A DNA stretch of 64,000 nucleotides from Clostridia bacterium (GCA_026416815.1 JAOAEJ010000060.1:45652-109651), one strand, 5' to 3'; shown: positions 42,034-51,283, counted from the first letter of the stretch. Notes: a model not told the origin generated them from the letters alone. Translations and numbers: made by a program.

Positions 42034-42151
42034 AAATTAAATCTAAAGAAAATTCTTTGATTGTTAACTCTTACATATAAGTTTAGTTACTTTCCCGTAG
42101 TTTAAACTTATTAACCATATGTTAAATATTACACACTCCTTTAAAACTTAT

Positions 42152-42169
42152 CTTCATAGATTCTTCATA
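42152..42169 (+). promoter_or_regulatory. Direct-repeat box upstream of the ccdA-like operon
   Basis: CTTCATAGATTCTTCATA on the plus strand, with TAAAAT about 10 nt later; faces the operon starting at 42238. Confidence 0.78.
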
Positions 42170-42237
42170 TTTTTATTTTAAAATGGATTACATAAATAAA
42201 AGAAATTTAAAGGAGTGATTTTATACAAGATTTCGTA

Positions 42238-42990
42238 TTGAAGTTCTATGAATTACTAAGTATATTGAATCAAGCTATAAACGAACCCTTGATGACAGTT
42301 ACTAAATCATCAACCATACCTATTCTTACAGCATTTCTAATTGGCATTTTGGGATCAACCGCACCATGTCAGATTACAACAAACCTTGGTGCGATTGGCT
42401 TTTTAACTAAAGAAAGCACTAATAAAAGAAAGCTATTGAATAATACTCTCTGGTATACCTTGGGAAAGATTATTGTTTTCATGTTTTTTGGTCTGCTAAT
42501 ATCAGTATTTAGTTTGGAAATCCAAAAAATCTCTATACCCCTTTTTAGTTTTGTAAGAAGATTCATGGGGCTATTTGTGGCGTTTATTGGATTATACATT
42601 ATAGGTGTATTTAAACTAAACGGATTAATTGGCAATACGATTGTAGGTAAATCCCAAAGTATTGTAAGAAGATTTAATTTACTCCCACCCTCATTTATTA
42701 TGGGAGTTATTTTTTCACTAGCATTTTGCCCAACTCTATTTTGGCTCTTTTTTGGGTTGGTGATTCCCTTAAGTATCAAATCGAGCTTTGGGTTTATTCT
42801 ACCGGTATTCTTTGCTTTAGGTACACTTGCTCCTTTAGCTATCGTTGTGCCACTTATAAGTTTAGGTAGAGGTAGGATTAATGAAAATTTAAAAATATAC
42901 AGGAAGTTTCAAAAGGTTTTAAGGGTTATAGGAGGGACAATTCTTGTTTTAATTGGTGCTTTAGACAGTCTTGTCTACTGGTTTAGCTAG
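42238..42990 (+). CDS. CcdA/DsbD-like membrane protein, 250 aa
   Basis: About six TM helices with one Cys in each half (GSTAPCQITTNLGAIGF and SLAFCPTLFWLFFG), the pattern of thiol-disulfide or metal carriers in the CcdA/DsbD family. The exact start is unclear: TTG at 42238 has no ribosome site, while AAAGGAGTG lies about 8 nt before an in-frame ATA at 42223, so a rare start codon is possible. It is followed by ccdA and a TlpA-like gene. Two different Cys-pair permeases side by side suggest separate reductant routes. Confidence 0.75.
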   Translation: MKFYELLSILNQAINEPLMTVTKSSTIPILTAFLIGILGSTAPCQITTNLGAIGFLTKESTNKRKLLNNTLWYTLGKIIVFMFFGLLISVFSLEIQKISIPLFSFVRRFMGLFVAFIGLYIIGVFKLNGLIGNTIVGKSQSIVRRFNLLPPSFIMGVIFSLAFCPTLFWLFFGLVIPLSIKSSFGFILPVFFALGTLAPLAIVVPLISLGRGRINENLKIYRKFQKVLRVIGGTILVLIGALDSLVYWFS

Positions 42991-43008
42991 AAAAAGGGGT
43001 GTATAAAG

Positions 43009-43716
43009 TTGGATAATGTATCAATAATATTGGCGTTTTCTGCAGGCTTGCTTTCATTTTTATCTCCTTGCGTTTTACCTCTTATTCCTGCGTATATTAG
43101 TTATCTTACAGGGTCAGCCGTTGCAGATATAAATGGTAGTAAGGCAAAGTTAAGCCTCTTGTACAAATCTATCGGGTTTATCATAGGTTTTACTATAGTA
43201 TTTATAATAATGGGAGCTTCGATAAGTTCATTAGGAAAACTTTTTGCTGCTAATCAGGATGCTTTTAGAAAAGTAGGAGGAATCTTAATAATAATTTTTG
43301 GCCTCCATACAACAGGAATATTAAAAATTAAAGCTTTATATTCAGAAAAGAGACTACTCCCTTTTGGAAATGCGAATAAAAGTATAAGCTCTCTATTCGT
43401 TGGAATGGCATTTGCCACAGGTTGGACACCCTGTATTGGTCCAATTCTATCTTCTATCCTGATATATGCAGGCAGTATGGATACTATAGGAAAAGGGATT
43501 TTACTACTTTTAGTTTATTCATTAGGGCTTGCTGTACCATTTTTACTTACAGCTTTTGCAATTGGCAGTTTTTCAAAATACATGAAAAAGTTTTCAAAGT
43601 ATCTCCCCGCTATATCGGTAATTAGCGGTGTTTTAATGATTATTATGGGGATAATGGTCTTTACAAACAAACTGGCTATATTGAGCCGCTACTTGAACTT
43701 TATAAACTTTTATTAG
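43009..43716 (+). CDS. ccdA: CcdA thiol-disulfide transmembrane carrier, 235 aa
   Basis: Six TM helices; the first conserved Cys lies in LSFLSPCVLPLIPAYISY and the second in FATGWTPCIGPILSSIL, the CcdA signature. CcdA carries reducing equivalents from cytosolic thioredoxin to an outer thioredoxin-like protein, here the TlpA-like product encoded 17 bp downstream. The start is TTG at 43009 behind AAAGGGGTG. In metal islands this route can keep Cys-containing copper proteins reduced. Confidence 0.92.
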   Translation: MDNVSIILAFSAGLLSFLSPCVLPLIPAYISYLTGSAVADINGSKAKLSLLYKSIGFIIGFTIVFIIMGASISSLGKLFAANQDAFRKVGGILIIIFGLHTTGILKIKALYSEKRLLPFGNANKSISSLFVGMAFATGWTPCIGPILSSILIYAGSMDTIGKGILLLLVYSLGLAVPFLLTAFAIGSFSKYMKKFSKYLPAISVISGVLMIIMGIMVFTNKLAILSRYLNFINFY

Positions 43717-43733
43717 AATGGAGAATGTATAAT

Positions 43734-44330
43734 ATGAAAAAAAATTTGTTAGTTTGGGGCTCAGCGTTAGTTCTAATTGTAATGGCAATTTTTATAACCA
43801 GCAGTTACGATAAAAATAAATCAGCAGCGTCATCACCTACCCAAACAATAACTTCACAACCCGAAAAACAACCTTTGTCAGATAACAATGCTATAGATAT
43901 CACTGCAGCAGATAAAGCAATTGATTTTACACTAACGGATTTAGATGGTAGAAAGATATCGTTAGGCGATTATAAAGGTAAAAATGTGTATTTAAACTTC
44001 TTTGCAACATGGTGCCCGCCTTGCAAGGCTGAAATGCCGGATATAGAAAAGATGTACCAGAAGTACAAAGATAATGACTTAGTTGTCCTTGCAGTTGCCG
44101 TTGGTGAAGATAGGGAAACTGTAAAAAACTTTGTTCAAAAGAATGGATACAGCTTTAAGGTATTACTGGACTCCGACCAGAGCGTTGGGCAGCAATATGA
44201 AATTTCTGCTATCCCTGTATCAGTTTTTATCGATAAAAACGGCAATGTAGTTGCCAAAAGGGTTGGGGCATTAAGAGAGGCCGAAATGGAACAGTATGTA
44301 AAAATGTTGGTAGAAAAAAATAACTTTTAA
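43734..44330 (+). CDS. TlpA/ResA-like membrane-anchored thioredoxin, 198 aa
   Basis: GGAGAATGTATAAT precedes ATG at 43734, preferred over an ATG nine bases upstream that overlaps the ribosome site. A TM anchor (LLVWGSALVLIVMAIFITSS) and a linker lead to a thioredoxin fold with active site ATWCPPCKAEMP near residue 100 and cis-Pro in SAIPVSVFID. It should take electrons from CcdA and reduce disulfides in outer proteins such as cytochromes, cupredoxins or DUF2318 proteins of this island. Confidence 0.92.
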   Translation: MKKNLLVWGSALVLIVMAIFITSSYDKNKSAASSPTQTITSQPEKQPLSDNNAIDITAADKAIDFTLTDLDGRKISLGDYKGKNVYLNFFATWCPPCKAEMPDIEKMYQKYKDNDLVVLAVAVGEDRETVKNFVQKNGYSFKVLLDSDQSVGQQYEISAIPVSVFIDKNGNVVAKRVGALREAEMEQYVKMLVEKNNF

Positions 44331-44352
44331 AAAGAAAACAAACGGGTGGGTA

Positions 44353-44410
44353 AAATAAAGGTAAATACTCTCCAGTATCCCTGCATAATCTTGAGCGTTT
44401 ACCTTTATTT
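44353..44410 (+). terminator. Terminator after the ccdA-tlpA operon
   Basis: AAATAAAGGTAAA and TTTACCTTTATTT, perfect 13-nt arms with a ~32-nt loop, 22 bp after the stop at 44330. The rest up to 44541 shows no gene. Confidence 0.65.
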
Positions 44411-44541
44411 CTCTCATTTTACTTACTATACTTACAAGCATTATCATCATTATTTATATTTGAATGTATTATAAGAGATAAGTCTATTATAAATTAAATA
44501 ACACTTCAACTTTTTAAAGTCCCCCCTCCATTTCTTTCATT

Positions 44542-45453
44542 TTAGGAAACGACTATTCTATCCAATTCATCTTGTGTAAGGTCCCCAACAATATTTCTAT
44601 ATGCTTCACCAAGAACCTTTGCATCCAATTTTGTACTTGCACTATCAGTAAAGTTAGTATCAAAAACACCACGAAGCCTATAAGCCTCCTGCAGGATTGG
44701 TGTTAAGAATCCTACAATACCTCTACACATCGCATAAAGTAATTGTGGTAGACCTGTATGCAGGTTACCGAAGCCAATAGGTTCCTCAGGAGCTAACTGA
44801 TCCTCTACTTCATTTAAAAATGAACAAAATTCCGCGTCACAACCATTGAATTGCTCAAGATGTATAAGAGTAAATCTTTTAAAGTATTCATTATTTAATT
44901 CCCACAATTTTGTAGCCCTTTGAGTACCCATAAAAACAAGAGAGACATTAGCCTCGCTTCCAAAATGCATTATATTCTCAATAGCCTCCAATGTTTTTAC
45001 ATACCTTGTCGACAGGACGTGGTCTACTTCATCAAGGATTAACATCTCAACCGCTTTTTCCTTAAGCAATTTTACTATGTAATTTTCCAACTCCTTGATC
45101 GTAGGCTTTCCAAGTAACTGAGGAACATCAAGTGCAGCAATTACTGTTTGATAAAAATCCTTGGCAGTGAATGGATTAGGTACTTCTACATATAAAACAG
45201 GTCTAACATCTCTATCTTTGCCAGCCTCACCAATACGCATATATTCTAGGTTTTTCTCTGCATATCTCTTAGCCATTATAGTTTTACCCACACCCGAACG
45301 TCCAATTATAAAACTATGCTTTTGAGAGTTTTGAGCATTTACCATATTTCTATTTACACGTATATCATCTAATACTTTGAATATCCTCACAATTTTAGTA
45401 TGTTCGACATTTAAACATACTACTCTTTCTGCAAACTCCTTATTTTTATCCAT
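44542..45453 (-). CDS. tnsC: TnsC/TniB-like transposition AAA+ ATPase, second copy, 303 aa
   Basis: Walker A is GRSGVGKTIMAKRY near residue 52 and Walker B MLILDEVDHVLS near 140, with a sensor stretch SLVFMGTQRATKLWEL. The short length fits TniB-type TnsC rather than the 555-aa Tn7 protein. It is clearly homologous along its length to the TnsC at 45641 (MDKNKEFAERV versus MNKSKEFAERV). TnsC links the target selector TniQ to the TnsAB transposase. Two tnsC genes in tandem with two tniQ genes suggest matched pairs for two target types; that is inference. Confidence 0.88.
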   Translation of the reverse strand: MDKNKEFAERVVCLNVEHTKIVRIFKVLDDIRVNRNMVNAQNSQKHSFIIGRSGVGKTIMAKRYAEKNLEYMRIGEAGKDRDVRPVLYVEVPNPFTAKDFYQTVIAALDVPQLLGKPTIKELENYIVKLLKEKAVEMLILDEVDHVLSTRYVKTLEAIENIMHFGSEANVSLVFMGTQRATKLWELNNEYFKRFTLIHLEQFNGCDAEFCSFLNEVEDQLAPEEPIGFGNLHTGLPQLLYAMCRGIVGFLTPILQEAYRLRGVFDTNFTDSASTKLDAKVLGEAYRNIVGDLTQDELDRIVVS

Positions 45454-45640
45454 CCTTATCCCCCTCTATCAAACTTCCGATTAACCCCACTAAGCACTGG
45501 TTTTCTGACTCACCCACATGCATAGCTGTTCACACTTGATTCGCCATACTATAAGTACATATGCGTATAGTATTTATTACCAAAAGGCATATAGTATCAA
45601 AATAGCCGTTTGTATAATATAGTATCTTAGTTTGTTAGTA

Positions 45641-46576
45641 TTAGGTCTTTTTTGTCTTTTCATCTTGTAACATGATTATTTTCTCCAGTTCCTCTTCTGT
45701 AAGGTCTCCAACTATGGTACTATATGCTTCAAAAAGAACTTCTGCTTTCAATTTTATCTTTGTATAATCGTTAAAGTTGCTATCAAAAACACCAAGCATT
45801 CTATAGGCCTCCTGTATAGTTGGTGTTAAAAAACCTACTATCCCTTTACACATTCTATGTAGTAACTGTGGTAGTCTTGTATTCATGTTACCCAGCCCAA
45901 TTGGCTCCCATGGATCTAGCTGAGCCTCTACTTCATTCAGAAAGGAGCAAAACTCTTCATCACAGTCGATAAATCTTTCTAGGTATATGGGAGTAAATCT
46001 TCTAAAATATTGGTCATTCAATGTTCTCAACTTTCCAGCCTCCGGCGTACCTACACAGACAAGAGATATATTAGCCTTATTTCCAATGTGCTTTATAGTA
46101 TCCATTGCCTCTAATGTCTTTACATGCCTTGACGATAGAATATAGTCCATTTCATCAAGAATCAACATTTCAACACCCTGGTCCTTAATCAGCTTGAGTA
46201 CCTGCCTTTTTAATTCACCGGTAGTAGGCTTCCCTGGCAATTGTGGAGCTTCCAGTCCCGAAATTATTGCCTGATAGAATTCTTGTATAGTGAATGGGTT
46301 AGGAAGTTCCACATATACAACAGGTTTAATATCTATTTCTCTTCCATCTTCATCAATACGCGTATATCCTGGGTTTCTTGCTTCATAACCTTTTACCATT
46401 ATGGTTTTTCCCACACCAGAACCACCAATTATATAGCTGTGCCTTGGTGAGTTTTTACCATCTCCCATATTTCTATTAGCACGTATAGAGTCAAGCATAT
46501 TGCATATCCTAACAACTTTAGGATGTTGAATATTTAGCCTTGCTACTCTCTCTGCAAATTCTTTACTTTTATTCAT
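45641..46576 (-). CDS. tnsC: TnsC/TniB-like transposition AAA+ ATPase, first copy, 311 aa
   Basis: The start at ATG 46574-46576 follows CAGGAGGGAACTG and makes the N-terminus match the second TnsC; a longer frame is open from 46615. Walker A is GGSGVGKTIMVKGY and Walker B MLILDEMDYILS; SLVCVGTPEAGKLRTL follows. It overlaps the end of tnsB by 8 bp, so it is translationally coupled to the transposase. A 187-bp gap without a gene separates it from the second copy. Confidence 0.9.
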   Translation of the reverse strand: MNKSKEFAERVARLNIQHPKVVRICNMLDSIRANRNMGDGKNSPRHSYIIGGSGVGKTIMVKGYEARNPGYTRIDEDGREIDIKPVVYVELPNPFTIQEFYQAIISGLEAPQLPGKPTTGELKRQVLKLIKDQGVEMLILDEMDYILSSRHVKTLEAMDTIKHIGNKANISLVCVGTPEAGKLRTLNDQYFRRFTPIYLERFIDCDEEFCSFLNEVEAQLDPWEPIGLGNMNTRLPQLLHRMCKGIVGFLTPTIQEAYRMLGVFDSNFNDYTKIKLKAEVLFEAYSTIVGDLTEEELEKIIMLQDEKTKKT

Positions 46577-48647
46577 CAGTTCCCTCCTGTCTATTACTTT
46601 CTGCCTTAATAGCATCCTCTAGCAACATTTTAAGTGATACTTTACTGTTTGATTTACCCTTCTGTGAAAACATATCTTCCAAATTCATGTTCATTAATTT
46701 TGCTTGCTTACGCTTTGTTTTATTAGTCCTATACTTCTTTAAGACAGTCTCCTGTAACTTTATTTGACACTTCTCAACATCACTTGCTCCCGGTATTTGG
46801 CGCAACTTTTCTTGAGCCTCTTCAATCAGTATTTTCCTGATTTTTTCATAGGTGTATCTATTCATGCCCTTGATACTCTCAGCTTGTGGTTTAACTGCCG
46901 GTATTTCAATATATTCGTTGGTATCTGGAACTAAGAAGTATACCTTTGAGATATCATCCACATCATATTTAACCTTATATTTAATGTCTCGGTTTGCAAT
47001 ATACTTTGATAACCTATTATCCATGTAAATAACATTTTCCAACCTTATACCATCCCGTGTATATGGCTTCATTACGGTTGGAAGAAGTTCAATCTTAAAC
47101 AGTTCTTCTTCCTCACCCGGAGTAATAAAATCTGGGACTCCTACCGCTTTTAATCCCTCATAAAACCTTACTGCAGGCGTATTTTCCTCAATAGGCAAGC
47201 CTCTGTGAGTTCTAAAAGGATAGATATCGGTAAAATACTGTGTTAGTATTTCATTTAGATCGCTCACCGTTAGATTTGCTTCTTTTTCAGGATCATAGTC
47301 TCCCAATTCATAAAAATGACTTTTTCTTGTACCATCAAGACTATGTATTAATTCTGCATTTATTTTCCCAAAAAGCCGTTCTATAGTAGCGCCATAATTC
47401 GGTCTTTTGACGGGCCTGTACATAACATTTGCGTTAAGAGTTTCAGTGACCATACGTTTCAAATTGGTACTCTTAAAATCCGGTCCATTGTCGACATATA
47501 TAGTATTAGGTTTTCCGCACACAGGCCATTCATTGTGGGTATTATACCTTTCCTTCGCCCTTTTAAATAACACACCATGTTCAATCGCTTTCCTAACACG
47601 GTTAGCAGAAGGTGGCTCTAATGATATATACATACACCAAATCCATCTTGAATACACATCTATCCCTAGAGTTATCCACGGTCTTCCAATGTTATACCCC
47701 GAGTTTTCATCAATTACATCCAAGTCTAATTCAGTATGATCAATTTCAACTATATGTAACGGATAGTAGGCTTCTTCATTTGAGAACCCGCGATTTACAG
47801 GTATATACTTTTCTAATGCTTTCTTGCCCTCCCTTAGCTTTACCTTTACCTGCACATCAATTCTCTTCAGAAGCTTATATATAGTATCCTTGTTTGGAGG
47901 CTCTAGACCTTCCTTTATGCAAAGTGCTTTTATTATTCTATATGTAGATGTACTGGATATTTTTTTTAGAGTAAGATATTCTTTTTCTATGACATGCTTT
48001 AAAATAGGTATATATTCTTCCGAAATCCTTATATCTATCTCATCTAATACCAGTTCAGGGTCTCTCGGATGGCAGATTGTTAGTTTCTTATTATCTTTTC
48101 TACTAGTATATCCTATCCCAGATTTTGATATTAACCCTTCTAACCCCTGACCCTTAACTTCACTCTCAGACTCATAGTAATCAGCAATATATCTATTTAT
48201 TGTCCTTACTCCAACTTGATGTTTTTTTGCAATCCTTTCTATAAGTACTTTTTGTGTAAGCTTATATATGTCTTCACTATCATTTGCAAAATACTCGCTA
48301 TACATTTGTGAAAACTCGTATACGGATCGCAAATCATTCTCTTTAGCTTTTCTTAAAACTATAATAGGCCTGATTAACTCAAATCTTTCTAGAACTTTTT
48401 CTTTATTTTTTTCGTTTAGCTCGTCTAAATTGGATTTATAAATCCTTTCCCGTGGGTCAGTCTTAGAAACAAAAGAGCTTGCAGGTTTAAATGAGGGGTT
48501 TGTCGCTAACTCGAAAAAGTTAATTGTTATTATTTCTCCATCGCTTTCTTTCTTTAACTCTATATATGGAGGATTAACTCTCCACACCGTACAAAGCTTT
48601 TCATAATATTCGACTTTACTGTTTACTTTTAGTTCTCTAAACTTCAT
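46569..48647 (-). CDS. tnsB: TnsB-like DDE transposase, 692 aa
   Basis: The DDE retroviral-integrase core shows D in HIVEIDHTELDL (about residue 300), D in IYVDNGPDFKST (about 384) and E in NYGATIERLFGK (about 420). HTH-type DNA-binding domains precede it and a beta-barrel-type domain (rich in YMDNRLSKYIANRDIKYKVK-like sequence) follows. Length is like Tn7 TnsB (702). GAGGGGGT lies upstream of the ATG at 48645-48647; a longer frame is open from 48665. TnsB binds the end repeats and joins 3' ends to the target. Confidence 0.93.
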   Translation of the reverse strand: MKFRELKVNSKVEYYEKLCTVWRVNPPYIELKKESDGEIITINFFELATNPSFKPASSFVSKTDPRERIYKSNLDELNEKNKEKVLERFELIRPIIVLRKAKENDLRSVYEFSQMYSEYFANDSEDIYKLTQKVLIERIAKKHQVGVRTINRYIADYYESESEVKGQGLEGLISKSGIGYTSRKDNKKLTICHPRDPELVLDEIDIRISEEYIPILKHVIEKEYLTLKKISSTSTYRIIKALCIKEGLEPPNKDTIYKLLKRIDVQVKVKLREGKKALEKYIPVNRGFSNEEAYYPLHIVEIDHTELDLDVIDENSGYNIGRPWITLGIDVYSRWIWCMYISLEPPSANRVRKAIEHGVLFKRAKERYNTHNEWPVCGKPNTIYVDNGPDFKSTNLKRMVTETLNANVMYRPVKRPNYGATIERLFGKINAELIHSLDGTRKSHFYELGDYDPEKEANLTVSDLNEILTQYFTDIYPFRTHRGLPIEENTPAVRFYEGLKAVGVPDFITPGEEEELFKIELLPTVMKPYTRDGIRLENVIYMDNRLSKYIANRDIKYKVKYDVDDISKVYFLVPDTNEYIEIPAVKPQAESIKGMNRYTYEKIRKILIEEAQEKLRQIPGASDVEKCQIKLQETVLKKYRTNKTKRKQAKLMNMNLEDMFSQKGKSNSKVSLKMLLEDAIKAESNRQEGTDE

Positions 48648-49395
48648 CCTTACCGACCCCCTCATTCATAAAGTACAAGTCAAAGTCATCAAAATCGGAG
48701 GCTATTGATATTTCACTATACTGGTTAACCTCACTAGTAATATCAGTTTTGAACTCTCCTATAGTAATCAAATAATATATTACGGGTAATATCATTAGTG
48801 GATTTATTTTTGCACTAAAACTACACGCTAGGTCTATAATTGATATCTTTTGGGCAAATTTTAACCTGTAAACGACCTCTGGAATCCATTCATCAAAATA
48901 CTTTCTTTTTTTTGTCATACCAGATAGCAACTTAATATTGTGAGAAATAATTTTAGGCATTTGCTTTGGGTATATAATACTATATACCCAGTTCCTTTCC
49001 TCTGCATACTTAGCGCACTTTCTATTGGTTAGTTCAAAAGTTTTTGGCACCTCAGAATTAATATCTTTTATCTGATATAAGGTTGGATCACTTCCGTTTC
49101 TAAACACAAGGACATCGGGTATATGTATCCACGTTTTAATCTCACCCTCGTCATTTAATATAGATATGTTTACTTCAACTGGCTGTACATAATATCGGAT
49201 GACCTGCCTGTCCAATTCAAAGAGATAGTATGCTAATAACTCTGCTAACGACTCATACTCTACAACTTTATCCATTTTGTTACTATAAAACGCTCCAATA
49301 ATATGAGGTCTTTTCCAACTAGTTTTATTGTTTACTTTCCTTTTTTGAGAATACAGTTCATCTTCAACCTTCCAATTTTTATTGCTCCATTCCAT
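48637..49395 (-). CDS. tnsA: TnsA-like endonuclease, 252 aa
   Basis: The N-terminal domain has the restriction-like TnsA core: VEYESLAELLAYYLFEL, HIPDVLVFRNG and LYQIKDI, giving a catalytic E, D and QxK. A C-terminal winged-helix-like part should bind TnsC. TnsA cuts the 5' ends so that the element moves by cut-and-paste. The gene starts about 200 bp inside the right-end repeats and overlaps tnsB by 11 bp. TGGGGGTGAATGT lies before the ATG. Confidence 0.88.
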   Translation of the reverse strand: MEWSNKNWKVEDELYSQKRKVNNKTSWKRPHIIGAFYSNKMDKVVEYESLAELLAYYLFELDRQVIRYYVQPVEVNISILNDEGEIKTWIHIPDVLVFRNGSDPTLYQIKDINSEVPKTFELTNRKCAKYAEERNWVYSIIYPKQMPKIISHNIKLLSGMTKKRKYFDEWIPEVVYRLKFAQKISIIDLACSFSAKINPLMILPVIYYLITIGEFKTDITSEVNQYSEISIASDFDDFDLYFMNEGVGKDEV

Positions 49396-49597
49396 ACATT
49401 CACCCCCAATCTACAAATATTTAATATTTTATATACACGCACTCTACCAGAACATCTATTCGATTATATTATAACAAATACTTGCCATGTTGAGAATATT
49501 TGTTACTTTTCTTTTAAAATACTAGCGCTCCAATTCTAACCCCTACTGAGAACTGGATTTAGGATTTCGTCCCTATACTTCCCTTTTCCCTCCGAAA

Positions 49598-49848
49598 ATT
49601 GCCATTATTAATTACAAACTTCACGAATATTGCCATTATTAATTACAATTTCATCTGATAATTTTGGCGTAATTTTTTATACATGGTGTAAAAAATAAAA
49701 AAAGAGAATTTGCAATGCAAATTCTCTGTAACCCTTGATTTTACTGATTTTTTTAAATTTTTAAATTGATTTTTATTGCCAATTTTATATTACTTTCGTT
49801 GCCAATATTAATTACAACCGTTGCCAATATTAATTACAACTCACAACA
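49598..49848. mobile_element. Right end of the Tn7-like transposon with TnsB-type binding repeats
   Basis: Five same-direction repeats of TTGCCAATATTAATTACAA type lie at 49598-49617, 49629-49648, 49775-49793 (degenerate), 49799-49817 and 49821-49839, the last two spaced by 22 bp. On the minus strand the outermost bases read TGTTGTGAG, fitting the 5'-TGT start of Tn7-family ends. The next five bases (CGAAA, 49849-49853) would be the target duplication. Between 49649 and 49774 I see no gene. Confidence 0.8.
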
Positions 49849-49884
49849 CGAAATAATATAACATATTTATTGTGTTAAAAATTG

Positions 49885-50718
49885 TTAATTAGCCGACCTT
49901 TTATGATCAACCACCAGGCTTTTGACTATGATATTCAGGGACTTAATATTGAGAGCAGTCAGCCTTTCAATCTCTTCACTAACTTGGTTTTGAATTTCAC
50001 GTAGTAAAGGCTTTATCACATACCCATACACCAAAACAAGATCCATTTCAACATATATACCGTCAGGATGGTTCTCCGCTCTAAACCTCGATATCTTATG
50101 CACGCCATCTATTTTAGTAGTAACATATTCAATAATCTGATATATGGTATAGTCCGAAATGGTATATCTGCCTAAATAACTGAAGGTAGGCCTTACAACG
50201 GACTTTTCACCTACAAGCTGATAACTTCCCTTACCCTTTCTCTTGAATATACGAAGAGGGTCGAGAAAATACCCTGAAAAATCTTTTTTTATCTCAAACG
50301 TCGGAACAGGAATGACATGCTTTCCCTGCTCTTTTCTGGTAGACAATGCCTGTTTGATTTCTAATTCGCTTGCCACCTCATGTATAAACACCTTTTGGCT
50401 TATCTGAGGAAAATCCAGACGTTTTGCTATAGTCTCAACCATACCGTCCGATGTGCCAAGGATAAGAATAGCTTCAGGGTTGTATAATGCTATAGCCCGT
50501 TTTACGTCCTCAGAGTGTTTATCCTCAGTAAATAGAGCCCGTTTTATAGAGGCTATTCTTGTACTCTCTTTTTTTGCAGAAGTACCTGCTACAATACGGC
50601 TGCCTTTTATGAGCAGACCGTCATCTATAATGAATTCAATACCTCTTTCTCTTGCAACCCACGTAGCCCTGTGGCTCTTTCCTGTTCCACTGGGCCCTAT
50701 AAAACCGACAACTCTCAA
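49885..50718 (-). CDS. P-loop ATPase with C-terminal Asp23/Gls24-like domain; probable transposon attachment gene, 277 aa
   Basis: Start is TTG at 50716-50718 behind GGAGGTATAGAG. A P-loop GPSGTGKS lies at residues 8-15, and LILGTSDGM may be the Walker B region. The last ~110 residues (ISDYTIYQIIEYVTTKIDGV, then VEMDLVLVYGYVIKPLLREI) form an Asp23/Gls24-type domain. I know no defined function; the family is widespread in Clostridia. The Tn7-like right end begins 36 bp beyond its stop, which makes its 3' end the likely TnsD-recognised site. The reading frame looks intact. Confidence 0.78.
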   Translation of the reverse strand: MRVVGFIGPSGTGKSHRATWVARERGIEFIIDDGLLIKGSRIVAGTSAKKESTRIASIKRALFTEDKHSEDVKRAIALYNPEAILILGTSDGMVETIAKRLDFPQISQKVFIHEVASELEIKQALSTRKEQGKHVIPVPTFEIKKDFSGYFLDPLRIFKRKGKGSYQLVGEKSVVRPTFSYLGRYTISDYTIYQIIEYVTTKIDGVHKISRFRAENHPDGIYVEMDLVLVYGYVIKPLLREIQNQVSEEIERLTALNIKSLNIIVKSLVVDHKRSAN

Positions 50719-50885
50719 CTCTATACCTCCAATTAATTCTACTTTTACTTTTTGGTATTAATAAACCTACTGCGTAAGTCTCGCATTATAGATGGTTTAG
50801 TTATCGCCATATACATATAAAATAATTATAACACAAATTTGAATAATATTGTAGTCAGTGTATGTCAATTTGAGAATAAAATGGA

Positions 50886-50910
50886 AAAAGAGAGTCTCTG
50901 ACTCTCTTTT
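50886..50910. terminator. Hairpin in the 50,719-51,283 gap
   Basis: AAAAGAGAGTC and GACTCTCTTTT arms around 3 nt. Apart from this the gap of about 570 bp is AT-rich and shows no gene I trust; an open frame of 89 codons at 50855-51124 has low-complexity Ile/Lys/Asn sequence. Confidence 0.6.
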
Positions 50911-51283
50911 CTTTCCCCGGACAATTTCTCTTTCGTTTTTTATAAAATATTTTTCTTTTGTTAGTTAGTAAATTTTTCTTTTGTATATAGAAAGCTAAAA
51001 TTAAATTTATACTTAAAATTATAATATTTAAAATAACTTTATTATCCAATTGTAAATAACTCAAATTTATAATACAACCATATGATGTATGTTTGACAAT
51101 TTTCAATACACCGGATTGTATCACAGGATATATTGTATCATTTCGTTTCTTCTTGTCAATATTTATTACAAAAAAACAACTAGGAAATTAGTACTATAGT
51201 AAAAGCTATTTTCTATAGCCTGTTTTCATATGTTGAATCAAGTTTTATATATCCAGGACCCATTAAATGGTGAAAATACGCAT

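Noticed and set aside
49598..49839. Repeats near tnsA considered as a CRISPR array
   Set aside because: Spacing is irregular, copies are only ~19 bp and AT-rich, and no cas gene is present. They fit TnsB-type binding sites at a transposon end.
50855..51124. Minus-strand frame of 89 codons in the gap before the ytxC-like gene
   Set aside because: Low-complexity, AT-driven sequence that runs through a terminator hairpin; weak start.
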